Of a stretch of DNA of 64,000 bases, positions 28,287 to 38,678 are shown one piece after another. The number at the start of each line of letters is the position of its first letter. Within the stretch, counting starts at the first letter, position 1. Under the pieces are notes generated by a model that had not been told where the DNA came from, did not search any database, and saw nothing but the letters and a program-made list of their open reading frames with translations. The position numbers and the translations under genes are program-made. This stretch comes from Chrysoperla carnea (taxonomy: Eukaryota; Arthropoda; Insecta; Neuroptera; Chrysopidae): contig NC_058341.1 in assembly GCF_905475395.1 (NCBI RefSeq), forward strand, positions 73,219,597-73,283,596, in the 5' to 3' direction.

Positions 28287-28911
28287 ATGTCTAGCTCCAA
28301 ATATACCTCAGATGATGAATTTTATGATAGTGAGGATGATGTGTTGTTAGGTGTGGAAACTTTACATGATGGGAGTCATTACTGCATAATGCCTGAAAGA
28401 CGGGAAAGAGAAGTGCCGAGTATTCCTTCAGTGGTGGATGATGAAGTTCATGCTCTGTTGAGTGGGTACACGGTTTCAGATGTTGAGCTTAATGCTCGTA
28501 GGTTAGGTATCAGTGAGGGTGTTTTACACCCATTCTATAGTGTGAAGGGGCCACTAGGTATTAACATTCCTGCCCTGAATCCTAATGCACCTCGTGTGCT
28601 CTTAAAAGATCTTATGACAATAACGACAGGTTATGTTTGGAGGGATAATGACCAATTGGGGGAGTGAGTACTACAATAGGAACACATTGGTTAGCAGATT
28701 GTTCCGGGGTAGATCTTACATAACATTGGATCGAAATCCATTCCGTTCTGACATGAATCCAATCTTTGGTGATGACGTGGTTTTGAAAGCAGAACATGAT
28801 GAAGAGTATCATAGTTTCAATATTAACACCTTAAATCTCATTAGAGATGTTCTTCTATTTTCAGATCTAGACTTAGTCGACTTTGGAGGATTTTATTTTT
28901 CTTACAATTAA
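28287..28911 (+). pseudogene. Unrecognised acidic-start protein, probably frameshifted
   Basis: The first frame, 28287-28667, starts MSSSKYTSDDEFYDSEDDV, with an acidic, Ser-rich N-terminus, then VDDEVHALLSGYTVSDVELNARRLG. The second, overlapping from 28633 to 28911, has SRLFRGRSYITLDRNPFRSD and FNINTLNLIRDVLLFSDLDL. A one-base indel near 28640-28667 would join them; this is inferred from the overlap and similar composition only. A possible further exon starts at about 28932 after CAATAG (YESVLFHDALWATAL). I do not recognise the family. Confidence 0.4.
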
Positions 28912-29281
28912 CAATTTTTTAAAAACAATAGGTACGAATCAGTTCTTTTTCATGATGCACTGTGGGCAACTGCACTGTCTAATGAGAAGGATTTGATGAA
29001 TACATTCAAAACTTAGATTCTTAAACCAAGAAAAGCACAAAAAAAATAAAAATATCGTCATGTGCAATCACAGACTAGCTTTGCAAAAGGCATCGAGAAA
29101 ACACATGTACTAAGCGGTTATATATGGAATATGTATATGAATCCTTATTTGATGAAACAACGGATTTCATAATATCAAAAAACCAAATACCATTCAATAA
29201 ATATAGAGTTGAGGTTACTTAATTTTTTAATGTGAATTATATAGTTTTTTACCTAAAGCAATGGATTTATCATTTTTTATT

Positions 29282-29583
29282 TAGGAAGCAATACTATATG
29301 TCCTATTAGTTTTAAAATAATAATGATGTTTCTTTAGATAAAATTTTCTATTTTAATTAGAGAAACTATTCATAATAAAAAAAAACTTATATGAAAATTT
29401 TTCCTTTTTTTTGAAAATGGCCTGTTTGAAGAAATTAATACTTATATTAAAACTTGTATTAAAAAAAAAAAAAAATAGAGAGCATAATTATGGTTAAGTT
29501 ATAAAAAAATATTAAAACACATACCATACGAAGAAAGAAAATGCTAGTTATTAAATAAATATTTATAAATAATAATGTTTTTT
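29282..29583. repeat. 300-bp direct repeat, copy 1
   Basis: TAGGAAGCAATACTATATGT through TTTATAAATAATAATG matches 30035-30319 with a few indels. In the second copy this sequence is the 3' end of an open frame; here it is detached from any frame. Confidence 0.8.
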
Positions 29584-29599
29584 TGCTGGTGGATTTGTA

Positions 29600-30239
29600 A
29601 CATTCCGTTTGGGTAAAACTAATAGTTATGGTGTTGTTGATATTTTTGCCTTTGTAGACAAATCTCTAAAAAATTATGATTTAAGAATGATTAAAATGAA
29701 TTTCTATCGTAATAATTATTATAGACAAACTAATTTTGTTAGTTATCAGAATAATAAGTTTCATGTTAATGTAATGCTGGTTGTTGATGAGTGTCAATAT
29801 GAAAACATAAACATTCGTGCCTTAAAACTATTAAAACATTTTGATTTAGCAATTTGTAAGTGTGGATTTTTTCCTGAGACCAATCATGTATTAACATTAA
29901 ATTATGGATTTAACAGTTTTAAATTATCAATTAGATTGTGTTTCTTATTTTAAAGAAAATAATTATATTCATATTGACATAGAACGATCTGAAACTATTA
30001 AAAGAATTATGAAATCTGATAAACGTATTATTTTAGGTAGCAATACTATATGTCCTATTAGTTTTAAAACAATAATGATGTTTTCTTTAGATAAAATTTT
30101 CTATTTTAAAAGAGAAACTATTCATAATAAAAAAAAACTTATAAGAAAATTTTTCCTTTTTTTGAAAATGGTCTGTTTGAGGAAATTAATACTTGTATTA
30201 AAAAAAAAAATAGAGAGCATAATTATAGTTAAGTTATAA
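29600..30239 (+). pseudogene. Unrecognised basic/aromatic protein in two frames
   Basis: The first frame (about 29600-29953) has SYGVVDIFAFVDKSLKNYDL, VNVMLVVDECQY and LKLLKHFDLAICKCGFFPET. The second (29904-30239) has LNYQLDCVSYFKENNYIHID and ERSETIKRIMKSDKRIILG. The second frame starts where the first begins to lose sense, so a single indel near 29900 in one gene is likely. I recall similar proteins scattered in insect genomes near virus-like genes but cannot name them. No ATG is convincing: 29609 is a TTG. The 3' part is duplicated at 29282. Confidence 0.4.
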
Positions 30240-30319
30240 AAAAAAATATTATAAAACACATACCATACGAAGAAAGAAAATGCTAGTTATTAAATAAATA
30301 TTTATAAATAATAATGTTT
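30035..30319. repeat. 300-bp direct repeat, copy 2
   Basis: Partner of 29282-29583; includes the stop of the frame ending at 30239 and AATAAATATTTATAAATAAT downstream. Confidence 0.8.
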
Positions 30320-31381
30320 TTTTTATTTTAATAGATATCATTCTTCCTCATATCTACTATAGAATGAAAAGTTTGTGTTCATTATCCATCATATATTGAG
30401 TTATAATTTGAATATTACAACAAATAATAAAATTTTCTCTTGTTTTTCTAAATTCTATAACTTTAATATTAGCAGATGTATATAAATAATTAAATTTGTA
30501 AAAAAAGTTACTTAAAAAATATTTCTTGTGTTATTTTTTTATTTACAACAAATTTTCTTTAGGTATCCATTCAGGGTTATTAAAACAAAAAAAAAAAAAA
30601 AAAAAAACACTTGGCTAACACCATTTTGTTTTTTCTTTTTAAAAATTTTTTGAACTAAATATATATTAGGAGGAATTAGTTTTCAATAATTCATAAGGGT
30701 AAAATGATGGGTTTCCTACTCAAGTTTTCCAATAGATATGAATATGAAGCTGTTGATTAGATTTTTACAATCTTGAAAACATACATAGACCAATTGGGAG
30801 TATATTTTTTCAAGCCTATGTTTGTACTTGGAAACTTAGAAACTTGGAAAATCTCTGATGATTAATTTTCGCTCAGCGTTTTTGCTTAGATGAATGTCTA
30901 TTATGTACAATTTTCAATAATTTATCTTTATGTTTTTCAGAAACTTTGGTAGGTTTCATGTTAATCGTTTGATGTTTATTATTATTATTACAAGTTTTTT
31001 AAAACATTTTTGGAGAATCATTTGTATGAAACATTACACGAGAATTGTTTGTTTTACTTGTTTGAAAATAATTTGACATATGTAGGAAAAAGATAACATT
31101 TGTCCTTTATGAGATTAGTTATCTTAAATCAACAACAGTAGACTTACGCGTTGAGTCTGAAGCTAGTTCCCATTTCCTAACAAAAACACATGTTCTCTGT
31201 TTACTGTTTCTCAACAGATACTTTATATGTAATTCTTTAACAAATAATGTTAATAAGGAGGCTTAAGTCATACATAGTGGACATACATATATTTATTAAT
31301 TGTTTTATTTTATCAGTGTTTACAAAACATATAGATCATTTATTTGTGAACTTGCATGTTTAATACAAAAGAAAGAGCTGA
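30320..31381. other. AT-rich stretch, no gene recognised
   Basis: Contains a poly-A run at 30588-30607 and no frame with recognisable content. The last 60 bases before 31382 resemble the leader upstream of the DUF8207-type gene (compare TTTACAAAACATATAGATCA with the region above 46475) only loosely. Confidence 0.35.
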
Positions 31382-31640
31382 TTGAGTAGGGTAAATGCAC
31401 TCAAAACAGGTGAACAATCAAAAGTCATCACATTAGAAAAAACATTTAAGCCTATTACCTACCCGTTGAATAATCTTGTAGAAAAACAGGATGATTCGGT
31501 AAATGATAAACCAATTAATAAAAAACGTAAAGTGAATCATGCGCAGAGTTTATATAAAAACTAGAGAATGAAAATAAGCTATTAAATTATACATCAATTA
31601 AGACGTTAAAATTATTTCAAGATACTCCATCAGTCAGATC
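31382..31640 (+). pseudogene. DUF8207-type protein, N-terminal fragment (Polinton-like)
   Basis: ALKTGEQSKVITLEKTFKPI closely matches the start of the minus-strand gene at 46475 (ALKAGEQTTAISLEKTFKPI). After a stop at 31562 the similarity continues in another frame (LLNYTSIKTLKLFQDTP against LLNYTPMKARKLFEDTP) to about 31640, then ends. It is frameshifted and truncated. Confidence 0.65.
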
Positions 31641-31666
31641 ATAACCGATACAGTTTTTTGATAAAC

Positions 31667-31983
31667 ATGCTTAAATGTGAATATTGTGATCTCATATTTT
31701 CTCGGATATTTAATAAAAATAGACACATCCAGCGTTGTCCAGACTATTGGAATGATTAAATATTCCTGGTTATATGCAAATGGTGAGAAACAAATTCCTG
31801 GCGGAGGAAAACTCACAAGCACAATTTGGGAATTGGCGTCCTAATATTTCATCAGTGATTGAACAAGAAAAAAATCTACTATTGAAGAAATTTTTATTGG
31901 AATTGTTAATGGAATATCCTGACATTATAGAAAAAAATTTACAAATTTCTCCTCTTACCTTAAATTATTATATTGATTATTAA
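31667..31983 (+). pseudogene. Small C2HC zinc-finger protein and following frame
   Basis: 31667-31759 encodes a 30-residue peptide MLKCEYCDLIFSRIFNKNRH..RC, a C-x2-C-x12-H-x4-C finger. Directly after its stop, in another frame, 31774-31983 gives VRNKFLAEENSQAQFGNWRP and ends LNYYIDY. The two may be one short protein split by an indel. Finger peptides of this kind occur in Polinton-like elements, and the neighbours here are Polinton-like; that link is inference. Confidence 0.4.
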
Positions 31984-32384
31984 CAATTTTTTACTATTAT
32001 TTAAAATAAAAAGAATCTAAAAAAATTAAAAAAGAGGTTGTTATTAAGTAAAACAAAATCCTTATTTAGATGATATTTTTATTAAAAACATATTAAATTT
32101 ATGAAAAACATACAAAAATTCACAAAGCAATTGACGTAAATGTTATAAAATTGATGAAAACATCACAAAATCTTGTAAAAAGATAACAAAAATTCATGAG
32201 AAAATTTTTTTTTCAAATTATACCCGCATCTTCAACGCTTCTAAATCTATAACAGTGTTGATTTTTGTTTGGCGATATTTTTTCTTCTTATCAGTAGCTT
32301 GTTTATTGGGTTTGCAGACAGATTTTTTTAAAAATATATTTTACGATGTGAAAGCCTCGATGGTTGATATATCAGTGCTTTAGA
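31984..32384. other. Gap, AT-rich, no gene recognised
   Basis: No frame with recognisable content. Between a plus-strand and a minus-strand fragment of the Polinton-like group. Confidence 0.3.
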
Positions 32385-32714
32385 TTAGTTAAAAGGAGAA
32401 TCATATGTTGATGGATTTGAATATTCCCTGAATTGATCGATGGAAGGTTCAAATGTTGATGAATTTCGGTTGGTGGAATTTATAAATGGTTCCAACTCCG
32501 CAAGAGATATATTGCTTAGTGAAGGAAGATTAAATTCTAGATCTAAATCTAAGGGAAGATAATTTTCCATATCTATTATAGGAAAATCATCAGCAGGTTT
32601 GGGAATATTTTTTGGTGCAACAAGAATTCCTAGCTTGTGGGATTCCTGCTCTAGCTCTATAGCAGTTTCAATTAATGCATCATTGGTTGTTTCACATTCC
32701 CAGTCTGGGACTAA
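32385..32714 (-). pseudogene. Polinton-like exon, DWxCExTN family (copy 1)
   Basis: On the minus strand a splice acceptor TTTTTTAATAG precedes an open exon beginning LVPDWECETTNDALIETAI and running about 109 codons to a stop at 32385. It aligns with the plus-strand exon at 35818 (SMSDWHCENTNKMLIQTAI), with the acceptor at the same place. A later part is acidic and Asn/Ser-rich. I recall this N-terminus upstream of the DNA-polymerase-type gene of insect Polintons; the second copy is in fact followed by that region. The upstream exon was not located. Confidence 0.5.
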
Positions 32715-32806
32715 CTATTAAAAAATAACAGAACAAACAAAAAATATCAGAAAAGAAAAAACAATTAAAAAATTATATAAAAGCATGCCTGAGTTATATT
32801 TTCCAT

Positions 32807-33814
32807 TTGAAAACTGGGCCTTTTCAAAAACAATTTTACCTTTACGATAAGACCAACTATGTCGTGCACTACAGGAATTTAAAACTGTATACACAACTCG
32901 GTGTTAAGGTAACAAAATATCACCCTGTGTTACAATTCGATCAATCTGCATGGTTGAAACCATATATTGATTTCAATACCGAAATGCGCAAGAACGCCTC
33001 AAATGAGTTTGAAAAAGCATTATTCAAACTCATGATTAATGCCATCTTCGGTAAAACTATGGAGAATGTGAAGAAACATCGGGTTGTGTACATACGAAAA
33101 AATTGGGATGGAAAACATGGTGTGAAGAAATTAAATGCCAAACCCAATTTTCGCAGTATGATGGTGCTCGACAATGACGTCAGTATTGTTGATATGAAAA
33201 AAACACAGATACGTTACAACAAACCCATCTACATAGGCTTCACAATTTTAGACGTATCGAAAACGTTTGTGTATGACTTCCACTACAACTATATGTACGA
33301 ACGGTACAACCCCACAAATGTCAGGTTATTATACACAGACTCCGATAGTCTAATTTATAGCGTGAGAAATACTGACGTCTATGAGGTCATGAAACAGGAT
33401 ATTAATCGTTTTGATACGGCTGACTATGCACCCGACAACGTCTATGGTATACTACTACGTAATAAGAAAGTCAAGGGTTTAATGTCCGATGAAAATAATG
33501 GTGATGTTATGCTAGAATTTGTCGGATTACGTAGCAAAATGTATGCTATTCGGGTGCAAAATAAAAAAGAGACTAAACGATCCAAGGGTCTCAAGAAGTT
33601 AGCTATCCGAAAACTTACTTTTGAGGGCTATAAACGGTGTTTGCTTGAGAACCGTAACTTTTACCGTGTTCAGCAAAGCATCCAATCCAAGCCACAACGC
33701 TTACATACCATCAAACAGCAGAAAGTGGGCTTATCACGATACGATCAAAAACGATACATTACTCACAATTCATGTGAAACAAAAGCATTGGGCCACTATA
33801 GCATTATTTGTTGA
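32807..33814 (+). pseudogene. polB: Polinton-like DNA polymerase B, C-terminal half
   Basis: Protein-primed family-B polymerase. FEKALFKLMINAIFGKTMEN (motif B region, KxxNxxFGK) lies at about 33007 and LYTDSDSLIY (motif C, DxD) at about 33329. The C-terminal end with YITHNSCETKALGHYSI is natural for the family. The frame opens at a TTG, not an ATG, and everything N-terminal (exonuclease, motif A) is missing, so this is a fragment. The exonuclease half of such a polymerase is at 42471, downstream instead of upstream. There are no internal stops in 335 codons. Confidence 0.85.
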
Positions 33815-34980
33815 GTGTAAGTATTTTATATTTTTATGTTTTTAATATTTAGCTAATTTTTGCTGTTGTTTCAGAAATGTGTCCTGCTGTTGTTGTGATG
33901 ATCCTCAAAGTGGTTCGGTATTGTGATATCAAAATGTAGGTGGTTATAAATTGCCATTTTGGTTAAGTCCACTTTAAATGTTGTTTTTAAAAAATAAAGA
34001 GAAAAAAAAGAAATCTAATAATTTTTATTGCCATGATTCAATAAATTTGTGTAATCATTTATGCACACATATATTTATTAACTCGTATCCTGTTAATGAG
34101 TACTGAACTATTTCAATGGTTAATTAAGTATTAATGAATTATATTTTTATTAAACATTGCTTAATTTATATTATATTGGTCAAGATAATTTTTATAATTT
34201 ACAAATAAAAGTAGGATTTAGCCAAACAAATCAAATACTTTTTTTAATGTTTTTTTCAAAATGATATAATCCAATTGAAATCAGTTCATATACCTTCTTT
34301 AGTTTAATATTATTAAATAAAATATACTAATATCTACTGATTTTCATTGCCTGCTGGTTATCGAATCATAGTCAGTTAATGAACAAATTTATCACTTTTT
34401 ACCATAAATGTAGCGCCCAAACTAGGCCTCAAATCCAAAATTGGTAAATGACTTTTTCCTTCGTTTTTATGAGCTTATTCTGTAGGCCGACGATCTGCAG
34501 TTAATAACAGAACACCCTGTATATATATTGGTGATATGGAATGAGGGATATGAGGAATATTCTGCGGTGTTTTATTATAATAAAATTTGTGTCTCAACCA
34601 TTTTAATACACATTGCTAATCATAACGTTATATACTACAAAGGTGAAGAAAAGAAAATTTGGAATAAAAATTAATTCGAAATTCTGTAAAGGTAGTCCAC
34701 ATCGAAAATTTGGATGGTGTAGACCGCTCTATAAGAATGATAGTGTATCAAAAGCTCCATGCATCTATCGGCATCAACATTGCACCACAAATATTATTAT
34801 GTATTTATTATTTTATTTTTTAATAGATCTTTATACGGAGGTGCTTAGTGTGTATTGTAACAATAAATAATATTAAAAATTAGATGATTTTGTATTTTGT
34901 TCTAATATAAAATAATAATTTTTTTAAATAAAAAATTTTTTTAGCTAACCTGTAGTACAAGTTGATTTATTATTATTCCA
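33815..34980. other. No gene recognised; possible transposon end
   Basis: AT-rich. GAACACCCTGTATATATA at about 34510 resembles the end of a mariner-type element, but no partner end was found. A frame at 34613-34870 encodes a short Cys- and Lys-rich stretch (FCKGSPHRKFGWCRPLY) with no signal peptide; I would not call it a gene. Confidence 0.35.
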
Positions 34981-35115
34981 TATAAAGAGCTTATTATATG
35001 GGTTGATTGATGATGCTTGTTAGATTATTAAGCACTGTCTATCAACTGTATAGGTCACTTAATTTGCAAGAATTCATGTGATAACATGCTTCAGACAACG
35101 AAACAGCTAGCTAAG
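34981..35115 (+). pseudogene. DUF8207-type gene, leader and first codons
   Basis: GCACTGTCTATCAACTG, then ATGCTTCAGACAACGAAACA, match in reverse the leader and first codons (MLQTTKQLAKL) of the gene at 46475. After about 11 codons the sequence runs into the 16-bp tandem array. Confidence 0.7.
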
Positions 35116-35390
35116 TTGAACCTGTTTAGATACTGCCCTGATTAGATACTGCCTTGTTTAGATACAGACCTGTTTAGATACAGACCAGTTTAGATACAGA
35201 CCTGTTTAGATACAGACCTGTTTAGATACAGACCTGTTTAGATACAGACCTGTTTAGATACAGATCTGTTTAGATACAGATCTGATTAGATACAGACCTG
35301 TTTAGATACAGACCTGTTTAGATACAGACCTGTTTAAATACAGACTTGTTTAGATACAGACCTGTTTAGGTCTGTATCTATAGGTAATCT
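35111..35390. repeat. 16-bp tandem array (CTGTTTAGATACAGAC)n with a head-to-head end
   Basis: About 17 units, mostly identical. At the right end the unit meets an inverted copy (ACCTGTTTAGGTCTGTATCTA). The array lies between a plus-strand start and a minus-strand piece of the same DUF8207-type gene. Confidence 0.9.
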
Positions 35391-35545
35391 TTATGGAGTA
35401 TCTTCAAATAATTTTCGAGCCTTCATTGGCGTATAATTTAATAGTTTATCTTTATTGTCTTCTAAGGTATCATCTTCCATCTTGCGTTTTATATTAATTC
35501 GAGTATAATCATTTTTGTTCTTTTGTTTTACCATCCAACTGGGCT
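35390..35545 (-). pseudogene. DUF8207-type gene, internal fragment
   Basis: Reverse complement of GGAGTATCTTCAAATAATTT through TTCGAGTATAATCATTTTTG. It corresponds to the stretch around KRKMEDDTLED and LLNYTPMKARKLFEDTP of the gene at 45520-46475. It keeps five bases (GAAGA) that the latter has lost. Confidence 0.7.
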
Positions 35546-35817
35546 GAAAGTAACCTGACTCTTCTACTTGTGTAAGTTATTTATTTATAAGGGTTTTATT
35601 ATTTAAAGTTCATCAGGGTAATTAAAAATAAAGACTAGTTTTTCAAATACGAATATAATATTATATTTAGCTATAATCAAAATTTTTTGGGTATATAAAG
35701 CCATAAAAATCATTTTGTTTTTATACTTTACTTAGCAAAAGACTAAAGGTAAACGAAGATTAACAATGGTCTATGGAACGAAAAAATTTGTTAATTTTTT
35801 CTTTTTCTTTTAATTAG

Positions 35818-36859
35818 TCTATGAGCGATTGGCATTGTGAAAATACCAATAAAATGTTGATACAGACTGCCATACGAATGGAGATGGATTTTAAAAAATC
35901 CAAAATAATAAATAATATTACTCTTCCCAACTCTTTCCATTTCCCAGTAGAAAACTATACCACCTTAAACTTGGAGGAATATATATTGTTTCCTTCTATT
36001 TCCAACTCGAATCCGGAAAATGATTCAATTACAGAGATAAATAAGGCTGAATTGGATATATATTTAAAGTCTGATCCCCCTAAAATCCATCACCATACCA
36101 GCATCCATCAAGTAAATTCAACACCCAAAAAATCTGCCTATATTAAAAAGTGGAAACGATTTGGCTTCCATCCACAGATAAAGAAAAATTAAAAAGATAA
36201 TTTTGAAGAGAAGCCGTAAAAATACAGGTGAGAAGCATTTCTAATCATGTTTTATTTAAGCATTGCAATTTTTTACACTATGCCCTTTAATTAAAGATCT
36301 TCCATCACACCGTTCTCCTTCACCGCCGCCGAAAATATTTAATGATGGGACATCACCATCAACATCATCTAGAGCTAATGATGAAGATTCTCATCCAAGG
36401 TGCACACCCATCCCTCCATCAGAAGAAAGCAATTACTGGATTGCCATAACTTGCTTCAATAACAGAGTATTTGCAGGAAGATTGGACAACAACGAAAATA
36501 TTAAGAAACTTAAAACTTTTTTTAAGCAGAAGGAAACATTACTTCTTAATAAAATTATGGATTGCTTATCATTACATATCTCAATTAAAATTTCACTGGG
36601 TTTAAAATGTGATTTCATAATCAAAAAAGGCGATGCAGAAGTTACCGATAATTTTCACTTTGTGTTAAAACTTGTTCATTACGATCTTTCCTCTGATTTT
36701 AACACATGGTATAATGATTCATTGACAAATCTTGAAACTCGTTTGGAAGATTTTCAACAAAGAGGGTCGGGTGCGGCTTTATTATATGTTATTAATATCA
36801 TGATGATGACTTTTTTTCAACTATTCAATTATTTTGTATCTATCATAAGAATGATTTGA
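35818..36859 (+). pseudogene. Polinton-like N-terminal polymerase-gene region (copy 2)
   Basis: The exon at 35818-36192 follows TTTTAATTAG and begins SMSDWHCENTNKMLIQTAI, aligning with 32714-32385. Its frame stops at 36192 before a good donor (CAGGTGAG at 36226). A second exon from about 36297, after TTTAATTAAAG, is P/S-rich (PSHRSPSPPPK), then has FNNRVFAGRLDNNENIKKLK and ends LETRLEDFQQRGSGAALL. That ending resembles the LE.EDF.ERGSGW block which precedes the polymerase B domain in insect Polintons (from memory). The rest of the polymerase does not follow. It is broken and unlinked from its C-terminus. Confidence 0.5.
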
Positions 36860-37039
36860 AAAAATAAACATAAATATTTACAAAATAAATATTTTTTTTT
36901 AAAAACCTGCTTTGAATATTAATATGTAAATTTGTTAATATTAGCATATCAAAATTTTTCCATTACAATATATTACATTAATTCTGTTTGTTTCATGTAT
37001 ACTTTTTCACATTCAACTTTTTTGCTATTATCTATACAA

Positions 37040-37165
37040 GACGGTGTGGTCTAGTGGTTAAGTGTTCAGACTCGCATCCTGGAATCCAGCGTTCAAATCC
37101 CACTTCTATCTCTTGTTATTTTAAAAAAAGTAGCGACTACCGAGTGAGAAGGTTCTCATTGTTCA
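37040..37165 (+). mobile_element. tRNA-derived SINE, copy 3
   Basis: Plus strand: A box TGGTCTAGTGGTTA (37047-37060), B box GTTCAAATCCC (37091-37101), then CTATCTCTTGTTATTTTAAA and GAAGGTTCTCATTGTTCAAT, shared with the minus-strand copy at 25311-25410. The CCTTGTCTGG tail is absent. Confidence 0.65.
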
Positions 37166-37393
37166 ATTAATTGTTTTGAAAAGTTTTAAAAAGTCCAATA
37201 TGTTTTTGAATTCGCAATTCACCCCTACTTTTTTCGCATTTTTGAAATCTTGTAAATCGATTATTAGTAAATTCATGTTGTATATTAGACTGATAAACAA
37301 ATTAAAATTATCCTTTCTATATACTTTTTGAATGTTCTTAAGATATTAATAAATTATAAATAATCCTTTCTTAAATACCACTTTTATTTTCAC

Positions 37394-37396
<3 letters not shown>

Positions 37397-37467
<71 letters not shown>
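37397..37467. repeat. Poly-T run of about 71 bases
   Basis: An uninterrupted T run replaces the short T stretch found at the same place upstream of the 15414 paralogue. Its length is likely unstable and may be an assembly estimate. Confidence 0.9.
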
Positions 37468-37474
<7 letters not shown>

Positions 37475-37550
37475 ATGCTCTCTTAACGAAAACGAAAAAT
37501 AAGATTTTGCTTTAAAGAATAAGTTAAGTTTTATATTTTGAAACGTTAGC

Positions 37551-38099
37551 ATGAAGATGCATCCAATCCAAATTTTTGATGAAAAAATCACGTTAAATAA
37601 AATGGTAGATTATCTTTAAAAAAAAAGTTTTATTATATTTCTTAAACATAGAAATATACATACCATATTTTGCGGTGAAAACGCATCTAAATATCTTCAA
37701 AATTTACCAGGCTTCTTATTGATTGAAAATGGTGGTGATCCAACAAAGCCAGATATTTTCGAAAAAAATTATGTTGAATCGCTATTTTTCTTAATAAGCC
37801 TTAGAAAATATCATTTTAGGCTTCATCTAAAATATACCAAAATTATCTCAGATGAGGAGAATATGTTTGATGTAATAATATCAAAAAATGAAATTCCAAA
37901 TGATTTTTATCTTACACAGGTAAAAAAATCAAATTTTTTATAGTTATAAATTTTTTAAGTGATGTAATACTTTTAGGTTGGTGAAGACAACGAAGATGAT
38001 GATTTGGAAGATGGGCAAATTGAGGATAGTGAGGATGATGAAATAGAGGATAGTGAAATCGAAGACGATGTAGAAGACGATGAAGAATTAGAGAGTTAA
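37551..38099 (+). pseudogene. ENGGD-family gene (copy 4), one in-frame stop
   Basis: Exon 1 is 37551-37919, the intron 37920-37976 (GTAAAA...TACTTTTAG, 57 bp), and exon 2 is 37977-38099, acidic and ending EELES. Codon 23 is TAA (37617-37619), where relatives read Leu-Lys: the T4A8 run of the other copies is T3A10 here, so slippage with an unchanged frame makes a stop. All the rest is intact and splice sites are conserved. Inactive if the sequence is right. The conserved intron position and acidic second exon confirm the gene model at 15414. Confidence 0.75.
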
Positions 38100-38207
38100 A
38101 AATAATATGAGTTTTTAATAATATTTTTACTAAGTAAAAGTAGTATAAGCTTAAAGTTTTTCAAATCTCGTCTTCATTTTAATTTGTACTATTTAAGTTG
38201 TAACACA

Positions 38208-38508
38208 ATGGAAAACAACACATAAAAAAAAATCCTTGTATTTGTTATTTTAATTTTATTTCTATTGTTAAATATCTACATGATCTTCTATAAAATGAAT
38301 AGGTACTTATGTTAAATAAAAAAAAAAATTTTTGTATTATAATCAACCTTTGCTAAATTTCAATTTTTTGTTTTACAGCAACATAAATTATAACAAACCT
38401 TTAGATTTAGAGTAAGATTTTTTTCATAAATCCAGACTAAATTATATATATGATTTAAATAATAACAAAAATAATTTTTTAGCATTGGAAAGTATGAAAA
38501 TTATACAT
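38208..38508 (+). pseudogene. Membrane-protein gene paralogue, stop at codon 6 and truncated
   Basis: Exon 1 is 38208-38302 and exon 2 is 38379-38411, with the same splice sites as 16109-16200 and 21547-21579. Exon 3 starts at 38483 and is cut at about 38508. MENNT is followed by TAA (38223-38225). Intron 1 is 76 bp and contains ATTATAATC once, at 38336-38344, showing the pre-insertion state of the Foldback site. Confidence 0.75.
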
Positions 38509-38678
38509 TTTGTTTCAAACAAAAAAATAATATTTATGGTCATCAACCACAAAAATGATATCTATAGAACTATTGCATATATAATAGCATATATAGTGGA
38601 TTTTAAAACTATTATTAGTGTAAAAAGTTTTCTTTAGCGTAAAATTTAATTTAAAATAGTATAAAGACAATTTTAAAT

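Larger units (their letters stand above)
37240..38510. repeat. Segmental paralogue of 15160-16240 plus 21507-21690
   Basis: Collinear with the region around the ENGGD and membrane-protein genes, without the Foldback element. It ends abruptly inside exon 3 of the membrane-protein gene (about 38508). Confidence 0.85.

Noticed and set aside
34510..34530. Second mariner insertion ending GAACACCCTGTATATATA
   Set aside because: Only one end-like sequence is visible, with no matching inverse end within several kb.
34613..34870. Possible small Cys-rich secreted peptide
   Set aside because: No signal peptide, no clear Cys framework, no conserved context, and the stretch follows a possible transposon end.
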